Below the pieces are notes generated by a model. The model ran no database searches and was not told where the DNA came from. It worked only from the letters and a program-made list of their open reading frames with translations. A stretch of DNA of 64,000 bases, from positions 17,464,317-17,528,316 of the forward strand of contig NC_084806.1 in assembly GCF_963583255.1 (NCBI RefSeq). Reading direction: 5' to 3'. The position numbers were made by a program, and so were the translations under genes. Position 1 is the stretch's first letter, and each line of letters opens with the position of its first letter. Below are positions 45,923 through 57,045 of the stretch, piece by piece. This DNA comes from Pyrus communis (Eukaryota; Streptophyta; Magnoliopsida; Rosales; Rosaceae).

Positions 45923-46397
45923 TGAATTTGTTTCAACAGATTTAAGTGGCCTTTGTATGGCATATCAATTGGTTTGTTTTTCTCCATATACATATTTAGG
46001 TTCAAGGGGCTAGTTACTAGTTGTATAGCATTTTAGCATTAAATTCGTTGCACGGACTTACACATGCGCCAGAGGTCTATCTAAATGATCATGCACGTTA
46101 CACGTGACTTACACTTGTATTACATTTAAGTTACTTTGCAATCAACAAATTCTTATGCTGAAGAAACATTGTAATATACTTTTTATCTTTCATGATGGTG
46201 TATGTTAGACAAGAAAAATAAAATAACACTCATTTTATTTAATCAGGAGGATTAATCTCATACAATATTTTGGTTGGAACTCTCGTTTTGAAGATGCAGT
46301 TGAGCACATTCCATATAGGGAAAGTTAGGTATTAACAATATGAAGTGCCTCTTTCTTTTTCAGCTTTTTTTTATAGCATAAACCTGTATATGGCTTC
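45923..46397. other. 3' region of the USP gene
   Basis: AT-rich 3' UTR and intergenic DNA. No kinase-domain coding sequence is visible, which supports the stop at 45920-45922 as the real end of the frame. Confidence 0.45.
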
Positions 46398-47805
46398 TGA
46401 TGAGTACATATTTTACTATATAGTTTACCTTTATTTTAGCATTAATTTATTGATTATTTTGACGTGATTTTGATATTTTGAATTATATTTTCAATATTGA
46501 ACTTTCAAATTCTTTCTGAGCAAAAAGGGATCAAACGGACGAATTTTGGAGTGATTCCAATTGGAGGATGTTGGTGTGTCACCCAGCTTATTTGTATCAA
46601 AGTTTCAGATTTTTCTACCAAACGGTTTATTTATGGCGATGAAATAAAGGAGCAGCGCACAATGCTGTCAAGGTAACATTTCGGGCTTATTTAGGCTTTT
46701 TGGTGTCCAAGATGATGTCTTTTGGATCTGATACCTTCTGCAGTTATATTCAGGACATCTCAAACTTTAATTCTAACCGCTTTGGGCCTATTTTGAAGGC
46801 CTGAATGTCCAAAAATGAGGCTGATTTGTGGCTGGGAAGATTTTCCATATTTGATTAGGATTATGTTTCCTAGTTTCTCTTAAGTTATTATGTTTCCTAA
46901 TTTTTAGAAGGGGAAAACAATGCTTTACTTTAGGGAAAGGCCCTACTTTGGAGAACTCAGCTTAGAGAGCTTTTGACATTAAGTTTATTTTCAAGGTATT
47001 TTCTATCCTTATTTTTAATAATATTTTATTTTATGATTGTTCGTAGCCAATTTCATTTGTTAGGGCGAAACCACAAGCCTTAGCATGAATATGTAGTTTC
47101 TTTTCAATTTAATTACGATATTATCCATGCAGGTTTTGAATTATTAATCATCGTGTTTGAAATTATCTACTTGTCTTGATGAATGGCCACCATTAGGATA
47201 TTTAGAAAAGTAATTTGATGCAATTTTGACGGAGAGCTGTCCCTGGAATTGACTAAGGCTTCTTGTGGTTAATATGTGTAACTTCTTAGGATGGATGACA
47301 TGTCATAAGGGTTATATGGTTTTTCAAAAGGTTTTCACAAAACTTAATGAGTCTTGCATGTTCACATTCGATATGGACACCACGAACGGGTTGCATGTTA
47401 GATATATGTTCTATGTTGGAGGTTCCAAGTAGAACACACTTCAGGAAAACGTAACCTTCAAAATGTGCATGAGTAATTCATAAGTAATTGGAAGAACTAC
47501 ATAAGATTGCTAAGGTGATGGTAAAACCCTAATGCTCGAATTTATTTTCCAAACTATTTTCTTTTGTTTTCTTCACTTTACCAATTTATTTAATTATTTT
47601 TAATTAAATTCATTTTTAATATTTTAGGTCATTAAATCAACCTTTTCCAAATTTTGTTTCCAAATAATTAATTAAGATTTGATTTTAACATAAATTATTC
47701 ATTCAATCCCTGTGGAGAATGTCCTTGCTAGAGCCGATTATATTATGATTAACGTGTACTCTTATAGGTATTTTTAAGTGTTTTTATCCCTACTTTTGCA
47801 AACTT
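46398..47805 (+). mobile_element. Retrotransposon LTR fragment, plus orientation
   Basis: Starts TGATGAGTACATATTTTACT, in the style of gypsy LTRs. From 46545 (TTTGGAGTGATTCCAATTGG) to 47805 (TTTATCCCTACTTTTGCA) it matches the inverse of 49497-48195. Homology stops before the LTR end expected from the partner copy, so the 3' tip is lost or replaced. Confidence 0.6.
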
Positions 47806-48153
47806 GAGGTGTAGAACTCTGAATAGGGATTATTCCAACTCCTTTTTGAGTCATTTCTCATATTGATATGCTCCTGAACAAACTTTGGAAAATATTTCCC
47901 TTCAGGACACTGCAAAATATCACGGTTTTTTCAAACAACAAAGTGTACAAATTGTAGGTTTAAATCCATAAATAAAAAATAAAAAAAAACCCCATTATGC
48001 AGATTTGAATCATAAAGGCAGTCCTCCCAGTTGTATATTGAATCCAAGAGGAGGTACAAATTTCATAGTTGCACAAATTATAACCTCAAAAAAATAAAAG
48101 TTAAGTACAAGAATAATTAACTAAGAATTGATAAACACAAATTATTTAAACAA
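47806..48153. other. Spacer between inverted LTRs
   Basis: Non-coding, with A-rich runs near 47970 and 48090. It probably includes a short internal remnant of the element whose primer site is at 48154-48172. Confidence 0.4.
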
Positions 48154-48172
48154 ACCCCTGCAACGGTGCTAA
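48154..48172 (-). other. Probable tRNA primer-binding site next to the minus-strand LTR
   Basis: On the minus strand TAGCACCGTTGCAGGGGTT follows the LTR by a few bases. It resembles the TGGCGCCGTTGCCGGGG primer site of Athila/Tat-type gypsy elements. Confidence 0.55.
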
Positions 48173-48180
48173 TTTCTTGA

Positions 48181-49530
48181 TGAGATTTTTACCACCTGCA
48201 AAAAGTAGGGATAAAAACACTTAAAATACTTGCAAGAGTACAAGGTAATTGTAGTATAGTCGGCTCTAACAATGTCATTCTCCATAGGGATTGGATGAAT
48301 AATTTATGTTAAAATCAAATCTTAATTAATTATTTGAAAACAAAGTTTGGAAATGGTTGATTTAATGACCTAAACTATTACAAACAAATTTAATTAAAAA
48401 CAATTAAATAAATTGGTAAAGTGAAGAAACAAAAGAAAATAGTTTTGAAAATAAATTTGAGCAGTAGAGTTCCACCATCACCTTAACAATCCTATGTAGT
48501 TCTTCCAATTAAATATGAACTACCCATGCATAATGTCAGGTTTTCCTAAAGTATGTCCTACTTGGAACCTCTAACTTAGAACATATATCTAACATACAAC
48601 CTATCCGTGGTGTCCAGATCGAGTGTGAACATGCAAGACTCATTAAGTTTTGTGAAAACCTTTTGAAAAACCATATAACCCTTACGACGTGTCATCCATC
48701 CTAAGAAGTTACACATATTAACTCAATTCCAGGGACAGCCCTCCGCCAAAATTACATCAAATTACTTTTCCAAATATCCTAATAGTGGCCAATCATAAAG
48801 ATAAGTAGATAGTTTCAAACATGATGGTTAATAATTCAAAACCTACATGCATAATATCATGAGTGAGTTGAAATGAAACTACATATTCATGCTAAGGCTT
48901 GTGACCTCACCCTAGCAAATGAAATTAGTTACAAACAATCATAAAGCAAAATATTATAAAAAACAAGGATAGAAAACACCTTGAAAATAAACTTGAATCG
49001 TCAAAAGCTCTTTAAGCTTAATTCTCCAAAGTAGTGAATTTCCCTAAAGTAATGCGTTCTTTTCCCCCTTTTTTCTAATGGCTAAAAAGCCTTATTTATA
49101 CTACTACACAATTAAAATCCTTATAGAAAATGTCTTCTAAAAACTAGAAAACATAATAACTTAAGAGAAACTAGGAAACATAATCCTAATCAAATATGGG
49201 AAATATTCCCAGCCACAAATCAGCCACTTTTTTGACATTCAGGGCTTCAAAATAGGCCCAAAATGGCTAGAATTAAAGCTTGAGATGTTCCGAACATAAT
49301 TGCAGAAGACCTTAAACCCTAAAGACATCATCTTGGATGCCAAAAAGCCCAAATAAGCCCAAAACATCACCTTGACAGCAATGTGCGTTGCTTCTTTAGT
49401 TCATCGCCATAAATAAACCGCTTGGTAGGAAAATCTGAAAGTTTGATACAAACAAGCTGAGAGACACACAAATATCCTCCAATTTGAATCACTCCAAAAG
49501 TTTTAGTTTTAACCAAAAATCATGTTATAA
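48181..49530 (-). mobile_element. Retrotransposon LTR, minus orientation
   Basis: Inverted partner of 46398-47805 with many substitutions and small indels. Shared landmarks include GGAATTGA, AATGAGTCTTGCATGTTCAC and GAGCCGA-type sequence. With the primer site at 48154 it reads as a 5' LTR pointing left. The outer end near 49500-49530 is approximate. Confidence 0.6.
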
Positions 49531-50158
49531 GTTTGTTTAATGGTTCGTACAAGGCCCATATTAAAGCAGTCCAACTAAAAATGGCTCAACTATAATAAAT
49601 GATGATTTGTCGATTTTACCCTAATTTTTTAGGTTGAGTTGTTTCAAATTTGTTTAGTTCGGTTTTCTTCAAGGTTTAACTCTTTTTTGTTGGAGTTGGT
49701 CGAATGCTTTGAGAACTAGACTTTCGAATTCTTATCAATTTGAACGTGATCATTGTTTCAACTTTTGAAGTGCTAATCAAATTGAATATGATCATTGCAT
49801 TTTAGATCGTCTGTCATCATTCGTACTATATTCGAGGTATTTTTCCACATTTTCATCATTAATGGAGTTCATCGTTGTTTCTGAGATCATTGCTTTGCAG
49901 ATCTTCTTCTTTTTCTTTGAAAAAAAAAAAAAATAGATCATCATGCTATTTAATTTATGTTTTGTATTATTTCATTGAATCGTGATCGTCATCATTATTC
50001 ATAATGTATTCGAGATATTTTTTTTCAATTTTTCATCGTCAGTGGAGTTCATCATTTGTTTCCCCAGAAAAAGATAAATTTGAGATTTGCATGTTAGTCA
50101 ATTTCATATTATTTCGTTGATAATTGTATATGAGTTGCAGAATGCTTTTTCTCATTTT

Positions 50159-50600
50159 GCAGATACAATGTTAGCTTTTGGTTCAGTTTTTCCAGATACA
50201 GTGTTGTTTTTTGTTCATATTTTCATAAACAGTTTTAGTTTTTGTTCAGTTCTTCAAAAACAGTGTTATCTTTTGGTTCAATTTTATGATGAAACAGTGT
50301 TAGCTTTTGGTTTAGTTTTTTCAAAAACAGTGTGGTTTTTATTCAGTTTTTCAGAGATAGTGTTAGTTTTTGGTCATTTTTTCAAATACAGTGTTAACTG
50401 TTGGTTAAACAATTTGGTTTTTGTTCAGTTTTAGCTTTTAGTTTTATTTTCCAGAAACAATTTGGTTTTTTTCAGTTTTTCATAAACAGTGTTGGCTTGC
50501 TGTTCATTTTTCAGAGATAGCGTTAGCTTTTTGTTTATTTTTCAGAAACAGTGTTAGATATTGGTTCGGTTTTTTAAAAATAGTGTTTTTTTTTTTTTTT
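50159..50600. repeat. Degenerate ~32-bp minisatellite (CAGTGTTAGYTTTTGGTTCA)
   Basis: Around thirteen imperfect units of 30-36 bp, each with CAGTGTT followed by T-rich TTTTGGTTCAGTTTTTCA-type sequence. The same motif resumes at about 51375-51800. Confidence 0.8.
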
Positions 50601-50773
50601 CTTGAGAGACAATGTTTTTTTTTTTTTTTTTTGTAGTCTTTACATTTTGTTGTAGGTTATTGATATATATGTTCCTTTAATATTGTGTATTGATTTTATT
50701 TTTGTTTTTAAGTTCTATAGTTATGGAGAATAGTAAACTAGCTCAGTTTACTTATGGTGGTTTAGTCCAAGGA

Positions 50774-51346
50774 TTAGAGCAACATCATCAAGTATCTCTC
50801 TTGAGTCGTGATCTTCAAATCTGAACTTCTGCTCTTCAGGGTCGTAGCAATTATAATCTTAATTAAGTCCGTATCAAACTTTTTCTTCCTTTTGGTTACA
50901 ACAAGGATGTCATCCATGTAGAGTTTAATAAGACTCCAGAATGGTGTATTTTCCAAATGTTCGCAAACATCTTTGCGGTCTTCAAGCATTGGCTTGTAAA
51001 TTTTCATTAAGTCTGAAAATCCGATCATATTGCACCGATATTGGATACATGTACCCCGATATCTTTTCTTCTTCTCAACTGAAGTTTTCTTCTTATCCAT
51101 TGGAGTTCTCTTCTTCTCCATTGTTGTTTTCTTTGCAAGAGTCTTCCTTCTAATTTTTTTTGTTACCTGTATTTGTAAAAATGAACAAAGCTTAGGAATT
51201 ATAATTAACTTTTTAAGAAGAACAATCAGAACATGGATTGAAGAAAACAGATAGTCAACGGTCAAGTTTTTACACAAATCAAACAGTTTCTGGATCCAAA
51301 TCATACTAAGACATATTGTGCCTGGAAAAGTACCAAACAATCGCAC
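50774..51346 (-). CDS. Hypothetical protein fragment, possibly DUF1985/PMD-like
   Basis: A 190-codon minus-strand frame. The middle has Lys-rich repeats (MEKKRTPMDKKKTSVEKKKR), then GTCIQYRCNMIGFSDLMKIY and HLENTPFWSLIKLYMDDILV, a pattern that recalls the head domain of plant Ulp1-type/PMD transposon cargo. The first about 60 residues look non-coding (intron-like, with an acceptor-like site near 51165). Recognition is weak; it may be one exon of a longer minus-strand gene with the 48-bp repeats upstream. Confidence 0.35.
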   Translation of the reverse strand: MRLFGTFPGTICLSMIWIQKLFDLCKNLTVDYLFSSIHVLIVLLKKLIIIPKLCSFLQIQVTKKIRRKTLAKKTTMEKKRTPMDKKKTSVEKKKRYRGTCIQYRCNMIGFSDLMKIYKPMLEDRKDVCEHLENTPFWSLIKLYMDDILVVTKRKKKFDTDLIKIIIATTLKSRSSDLKITTQERYLMMLL

Positions 51347-51870
51347 TATTTCTAGATCCGGTGTTTGTTTTGGGTTGGATTTTTTAGAGTCAGTGCTAGG
51401 TTTAAATTCTTTATTTTCATAAACGTTGTTATGCTTGGTTCTTCATTTTCAAATACAATGTTAGTTTGTACACAAAGGGAGCAAACTGTTTCTGGATCCG
51501 AATCATAACAGGTAAACTTTGTTTTTGAAAAATACCAAATAATTACACTGTTTCTAGATGCAGTGTTTTTTTGTTGATTTTTCAGAGACAGTGCTAGGTT
51601 GTAGTTCTTTATTTTCATAAACAATGTTATATTTTGGTTATTTTCTTCCCATATACAGTGTTTTCTTGTACATAAATAAAACAAACATTGTATCTAATTT
51701 TTTCCAAAAGTAGTGTTATGTTTTGGTTTTTCCAAAAACAATTTTATGTTATGGTTCTTTTATTTTTCAGAGACAGTGTTAGTTTTTACACAAAGGAGCA
51801 AACTGTTTATGGATTCAAATCATAATAAGTCATATTGTTTTCTGGAAAAGTGGCAAAACAATCATTCTAT
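51270..51870. repeat. Three-copy repeat with minisatellite units between
   Basis: ACACAAAKSARCAAACTGTTTCTGGATCC-like blocks occur at about 51273, 51470 and 51789, each followed by CATA-TG--TGGAAAAGT-CCAAA-ATC. CAGTGTTA-type minisatellite units lie between copies. This is a higher-order repeat of roughly 200-320 bp. Confidence 0.65.
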
Positions 51871-51970
51871 GTGTTTCTGAAAATGTTTAACTTTAAGAAT
51901 GGCATGAGAATTTATAATTTAAGCAGGATAAGATTATTACCTCTTTTTTGCAGGTTTGTTTCGACGAAGG

Positions 51971-52161
51971 TTCTGGTGCGTTTTGCACATCTTTTTCTCC
52001 AGTTGGTTCTGGCGGAGGTTGTGGTAAGTTTTTCACTTCTTTTTCTCTGGTTTGTTCACAAGGAGGTTCTGGTACGTTTTCCACATATTTTTTGCTAGTT
52101 GGTTCCGACGGAGGTTCTGGTAAGTTTTACACCACTTTTTTGCCGGTTTGTTCCGACGAAG
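51971..52161 (-). repeat. Four tandem 48-bp units, in frame on the minus strand
   Basis: Exactly spaced 48-bp units (each with TTCTGGT-CGTTTT-CAC and ending G-GGAGG or GACGAAG) with no frame change. On the minus strand each encodes 16 residues of the type EPPPEPTGEKDVQNAP. Keeping the 3-base register through four diverged copies suggests this was translated. It lies upstream of the 50774-51346 frame on the same strand. Confidence 0.75.
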
Positions 52162-52743
52162 TCTGTTACATTGTGGTCGTCATTTTCTTCTACCATTGAA
52201 CTTCTTTCGGTAGCTTTGCTCCGATGAATGCTTCTTTTCTCACAGTTTATCTCTTTTTTCTTCTTCTTCATTTTTTTTTTTTTAAACTTTGATTTTGTGG
52301 TTTTTGAAACGGGGGAATTGGATTTGATAGGAAGACAGCCAGTTATTATGACGGTTTCGTGCTGGTTTGATTATAAGGACAATAATGACGGTTGTTGAAG
52401 AGTCGTGACAGTTTTTAATCATTTAGGGGTATTTACGAAAGTGTATTTTTGTAGTGGGTTGAGCTTGTAAGTTTGGCCCGTAGACAATAGTTTTGGATGG
52501 TTTTTTTATTAAACTTTGAGCCATTTTGGTTAAATAACATTTTGAGATGGTTTTTGGTTAAAAATTTGTTAGTCCAAACCCTTTTCATTAAAGCTCTCTA
52601 AAAAAAACCCACAAATAATAACATAAAAAGGAATGTCTAAATTAGTGGTACTCATCCAATTTGTAGGGTTCTTGTATTCTTTTATCAAGAAACACACACA
52701 AAAAAGACCGTGTTAGAAAAGAGAAAATAATATTGTTGTCTTA

Positions 52744-53545
52744 GAGCACTTCCGGTGTAGGAAGGCTCCCCATGGCAATTGGCAATTAAATCCCCTCCAC
52801 TGAATAGTAACTGCCTTTAATGAACAGTAATTGTCTTTTGCATCTCCACCCCTAAACTAAATAGCCATGACAATAGGCAATAAAATATTAGTATTTTTTT
52901 TAATAAAATAATAAAAAATAAATTTATTTGTAATTTCGGATAGGATTTTTAACCGGTCTCGTTAAGTCACGTGTCATTATCCGAAAGTACAATTTTTTGT
53001 GACAAATTTCGATAAGATTTTTATCCAATTCTATCGCGCTGCGTGTCGGTACCTTTTTAGAATCGTTGAAAATATTGAAATGTGGTGTAAGGTGGGAGAA
53101 AATGGCAAGGTATTTATAATTTTTTTTTTTTTAATTTTTTTCGGATTTGTAATTAATTTTTTTTTTTAATTATTAACTTATTTAATCTGGATCGTCAGAT
53201 TACAAAAAAAAATTGAAATCCAACAGTCCAAAATGAGACACGTGGCCCACCCAAACATTTCTGATTATTTTCTTTTTCTAAAAAATTTTTAAAGTTGAAA
53301 AAACTGGACCGTTGATCTGGAAATCAAACGGTCCAGATTCAAAGTGATTGAGTAGGGCTGACACATGTTGCCCACGCGCCTAACGTAAAAAATTTTATAA
53401 CATGGAGCATTACATCACTCCCCTAAGGCACTCGAGCCTAGGACTCCCGCCTACCTTCTCTCGAATGGGCTGGTGCTAGTTTGGAAGGGGATTGGGTTGC
53501 AAATGTTCCCTGTCCACCGAGCTAAAGAGCACTCTAGAAGTGCTC
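52744..53545. mobile_element. Harbinger-like MITE, 802 bp
   Basis: GAGCACTTC at the left and its exact inverse GAAGTGCTC at the right, with TTA on both sides (52741-52743 and 53546-53548). A 3-bp TTA duplication with G-starting TIRs is typical of PIF/Harbinger. No transposase. It shares internal words (CAGTAATTG, GCATCTCCACCC, ATAGGCAATAAAAT) with the degenerate copy at 20581. Confidence 0.68.
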
Positions 53546-53548
53546 TTA

Positions 53549-53959
53549 TAATGTGCTAATTTTTCATGCAAATGATATTCTACTTTTTAATTAAATTAAA
53601 TTAAACAGTAGGCAGAGACGGGATAAATTCTAAGTCGGGTTCATTAGAAAAAGCACTTCAGCTCAAATTTCAATATAAAGTTAGCCATTTAGGCCTTCCA
53701 CAATAAGCCGAAAAATGAGTGATATACCAATAATTGAACTTATACAAGAATCACATTCCTACAGTGCCCCGAAAAGTTGAATGTGTTACCAATAAATTAA
53801 ACATATGAGTTCAATATATTAAGCTCATGAGCATGATATCAACATATATATATTGATATCACATTAGTGTTGCAGCAATACTACAACATATGATCTAGTG
53901 ATATTGTTTCTATTTGTCAGTGGGAGGTCTTAAATTCAACTCTTGTGGATGACAAGTTT
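53549..53959. other. Intergenic DNA with a decayed SINE-like piece
   Basis: From about 53885, GATCTAGTGATATTGTTTCT through GGCTCATTGTGCACTGAC resembles, with many changes, the SINE copies of the PRK intron. The rest is unassigned. Confidence 0.4.
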
Positions 53960-55122
53960 GACACTAGATTATGATTGGCTCATTGTGCACTGACTTCTTT
54001 CACGTTGTATTAAGAAAAAAATAGGTAAAACCTGAATAAGGGTTGATTGGTTATCAAACATCATCTTAATTAAAAGAAAAATCGAGATCTAAACAAAAAT
54101 TAAATTTCTTTGACAAGACAAAAAAAAAAAAAAAAACAAAACAAAACAAAACAAAAAGTAAATTTTAAGAAGCCAGGAAAATTCCCACCAACGAAATCAA
54201 GTTTGTGGACTAAGAACTTCTCTACCTTCAAAATATTTCGTATGCAATAACCTAAGTTGTTGGAAAAAATGTGCGCCAAAATCTTAGCCGCATTACACGT
54301 GTTTACTTGACATAGCAAAAATTTCTTCAGGTGAAAGCTCTTCTGTCGACAAAATTTTACTTTATCGGCTTAGAATTTTTCAGCGAAACGATATTTAATG
54401 CAGGCTAGGAAGGGAAAGTCGGCATTAAATGCTGGACTTGCTAGGCTTAACATACATTTAATGCAAGAATCTAGTTTAATCCTAACTAAGGGAGTTGGCT
54501 TGCTAGAGAAATGGGTAAACTAGGCTAATTCTCTCTCAATGATGTCTGCGTGAAATACAAAGGGTATGAGCTTGGATCTTTGGGCCCTAAGCAGCCTAAA
54601 GTCTTTCATGATCCCAATTCCACATAGGCCCGATAACCTTCCATAACCATCCACACCACAATTCACTTGACAAGTCCCGATGTGACTTGGGCTTAGCATG
54701 AATAGTGACTAAGGAAGCATGGCGTGATGAATAGGTATGAGCATGGCGTGAATATCCGGTTTAATCACCGTGGCATGGCATGTTTGTAAATATATTCCTC
54801 GTCACTCATGTGCCTTGGAATGTATTTGGGCCTGAATGTAGGCTTTGCATGACAATTGGTCCTTAAGACTTGGTTGGATTGGTATGTGACATTTTTGGGC
54901 CTTAACAACATTAGATTATGGTTGGCTCATTGTGCACCGAATTCTCTCATGTTGTATTACGAAAAAAAAAATGGTAAAACTGAATAAGGGTTGATTGGTT
55001 ATCAAACGTCATTTTAATTAGAAGAAAATTCGAGACCTAAACAAAAAGTAAATTTCTTTGACAGAAAAAATAAACAAAAAGTAAATTTTAAGAAGCCGGA
55101 AAAATTCCCACCATCAAAATCA
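53960..55122. repeat. Two direct ~230-bp copies 945 bp apart
   Basis: Copy A 53963-54203 and copy B 54906-55122 share ACTAGATTATGATTGGCTCA / CATTAGATTATGGTTGGCTC, AATAAGGGTTGATTGGTTAT, AAATTTCTTTGACA and AAGAAGCCRGRAAAATTCCC. The intervening 54204-54905 shows no gene and may be a later insertion or the body of a duplicated unit. Confidence 0.75.
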
Positions 55123-55912
55123 GGGTGGGGTGCATGTGGGATTGGCTTGAAGGTGGGAGATGGGGGTTGAATCTGGTTTCGGTTTTTGGGTTTTCTCGGT
55201 TTGTAGCTTTTTTGGGTTTCTGGGTTTCTGACTTTTTTGGATTTTCTCGGTTCAAATTTTGGGAGTTGAATCTGGTTTTGAAAAGGAATAGGCTGCAAAA
55301 TTCCACGAAATGGGTTTACAGAACTCCACGGAATGGCTTTCTCAGATAACAAGTTTTTGAAAGAAAATGAGTTTTCTGGGAAATGGGATCCATGGCGGCT
55401 TTGCTGGAAGAGGAGTTATCTGGGAAGAAAAAAAAAAAAGGAGTCGACAGATACGAATACGAAGTGGAGAACTTGCGAAGGGGTGAACAAGGGAGGGGCA
55501 AAGCAGAGCTGGTCTTAGCAATCCATCCAATTTTTGGGGGCCTCGCTAAGACCGCCTAGTGAGGCATTTAGTTTGGACGAGTCCCCATGGTCTCATTAAA
55601 CCTAATCCTCCCTGCAAACAAACATGGGATTTCACTGACTAGCCAGTCCAACGAAACTTCAACAAACATGCCCAAAGTATTCAACTTGAGTTATACTCGA
55701 GTAAATCAAACCCTACACTTATCACAAAAATAAAAATAAAATGTGTCCTGAAAGACGAATTATCATGAGAAAAGTGTCATTCAAGGGAAGGTCAGAAAAT
55801 TTCTCATCCAATGCAACCAAATGTGATTGTTTGTTTAGGGAACCTGAAAGAATCTCTTAGCATTACAATCTTTAATTTGATATGATTGGGGGTGGTTTGT
55901 TTTGTTTAGGGG
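55123..55912. other. Intergenic DNA
   Basis: No convincing gene. A short plus frame at 55392 (MAALLEEELSGKKKKK) is unsupported. 55830-55870 carries a GTTTAGG-AACCTGA-AGAATCTCTT word that recurs after the MULE at 56819. Confidence 0.35.
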
Positions 55913-56818
55913 GAGAAAAACTTGTGTAGGGCTTGGCTTGCCACTGAACGATGCTGAGTGGCACTACTATCCACTCAAAACATGCTACTTAGAAGTTTTA
56001 TCTACAATGTTTGTTATAATTTTATATCTAATTTTTCATAATAGAATTTTCTATTAAATAATTACACCTCCCACTTTTTTACTCAATTCCTCCTCTCCTT
56101 TTTCATTTCAGATTTTCTTCCCAGTCGCGTATTGTTTCTTCTCTTCCCCTTGCTTTTCTTTGAAAATTTTGAAAAAAAAAAAAAACAAAATATTAAGAAC
56201 CCGCATTCTCTAACTTTTCATACCATGGAAACTAGAAAGCAACCGATTTTGTCCTTTTTTTTTTTTCAATTCGAAAGCTGATTTTATCATATGAACTTGA
56301 CTTGATTGATTAACACACGAATCTCTAATATCCAATAAAGATGATACAAATTGAATCTACCATTTTCAAATGAAAATTTTCTCGTAATTTGCTGTACAGA
56401 AATTCAAACCCCATAAGAAGAGATAAAGATGCTTCCATGATTCTATTGGTTCATTCAAATGCATTTAGGCAATGGTTTTATAGGGTGGTTGGTTATCTCA
56501 ATCAAAACACGGTTGATGGTTTTTTCGGTTCTAAAGTGAATTCTTTTTTTTTTCTTCTCCTTATTCCTGCATATATTTATAAGAAATGCAAGAAAAGGAG
56601 TGGGACAATTTGAGAAGGAAAGGAGACAAATAAAGAAAGGAAAATTATAGAAGATTAGATGAATTAGAATATTAATTAGGAGTATTTATTATGAAAACTT
56701 TAAATATAATATATGGTAAAAATTATATTTAAACCTTACCACGTGGCAAGTTTTGAGTGGATAGTAGTGCCACTCAGCATTGTTCGGTGGCAAGCCAAGC
56801 CTCACACAAGTTCTTCTC
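55913..56818. mobile_element. Mutator-like MITE with 9-bp target duplication
   Basis: Terminal inverted repeats of about 69 bp: GAGAAAAACTTGTGTAGGGC at the left and the inverse GAGAAGAACTTGTGTGAGGC at the right, continuing through GAGTGGCACTACTATCCACT with few mismatches. Perfect 9-bp duplication GTTTAGGGG (55904-55912 and 56819-56827). Long TIRs and a 9-bp duplication define a Mutator-like element; 906 bp with no transposase makes it non-autonomous. Confidence 0.93.
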
Positions 56819-56869
56819 GTTTAGGGGACCTAAGAGAATCTCTTAGCATTAAAATCTTAGGAAAACTAA

Positions 56870-57045
56870 TGAAATAGTTTGAAAACTAATGAAATAGTTT
56901 GAAAACTTTGAATTTTAATAATAAGGACAAAATAAAGGCTAAAGTGAATAGTACTAGGATTGACTTTTTAGTGTAAACATGTGGTTTTTCGTTAAGGTGA
57001 ACAGTACCGTGGACTTTTTGTTAAAACTCTCTAAAATCTTTAATT
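56870..57045. mobile_element. Small MITE of a family I associate with apple/pear
   Basis: AGGAAAACTAATGAAATAG, GTGAATAGTACTAGGATTGA, TGTGGTTTTTCGTTAAGGTG and AACAGTACCGTGGACTTTTT form a sequence I recall as very common in Malus/Pyrus DNA. The host sequence AAATCTT is split between 56860 and 57048. The repeated AATAGTTTGAAAACT near the start is a local 21-bp duplication. Confidence 0.5.

Larger units (their letters stand above)
49531..52620. mobile_element. Unclassified repeat-rich element built on minisatellites
   Basis: Both edges carry an inverted AAAATGGCTCAA (about 49585 plus; 52517-52528 inverted) followed by a TTTAATAAA/ATAATAAA word, and outside that AGTCCAAC / GTTAGTCCAAAC-like sequence, suggesting degenerate terminal inverted repeats. 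Inside are the minisatellites and a minus-strand frame listed separately. No transposase is recognised and no target duplication is certain. It could be a non-autonomous Mutator-like element with captured coding sequence. Confidence 0.35.

Noticed and set aside
49531..50158. CRISPR-like array near the minisatellites
   Set aside because: Units are degenerate tandem repeats without spacers of unique sequence, and the genome is eukaryotic.
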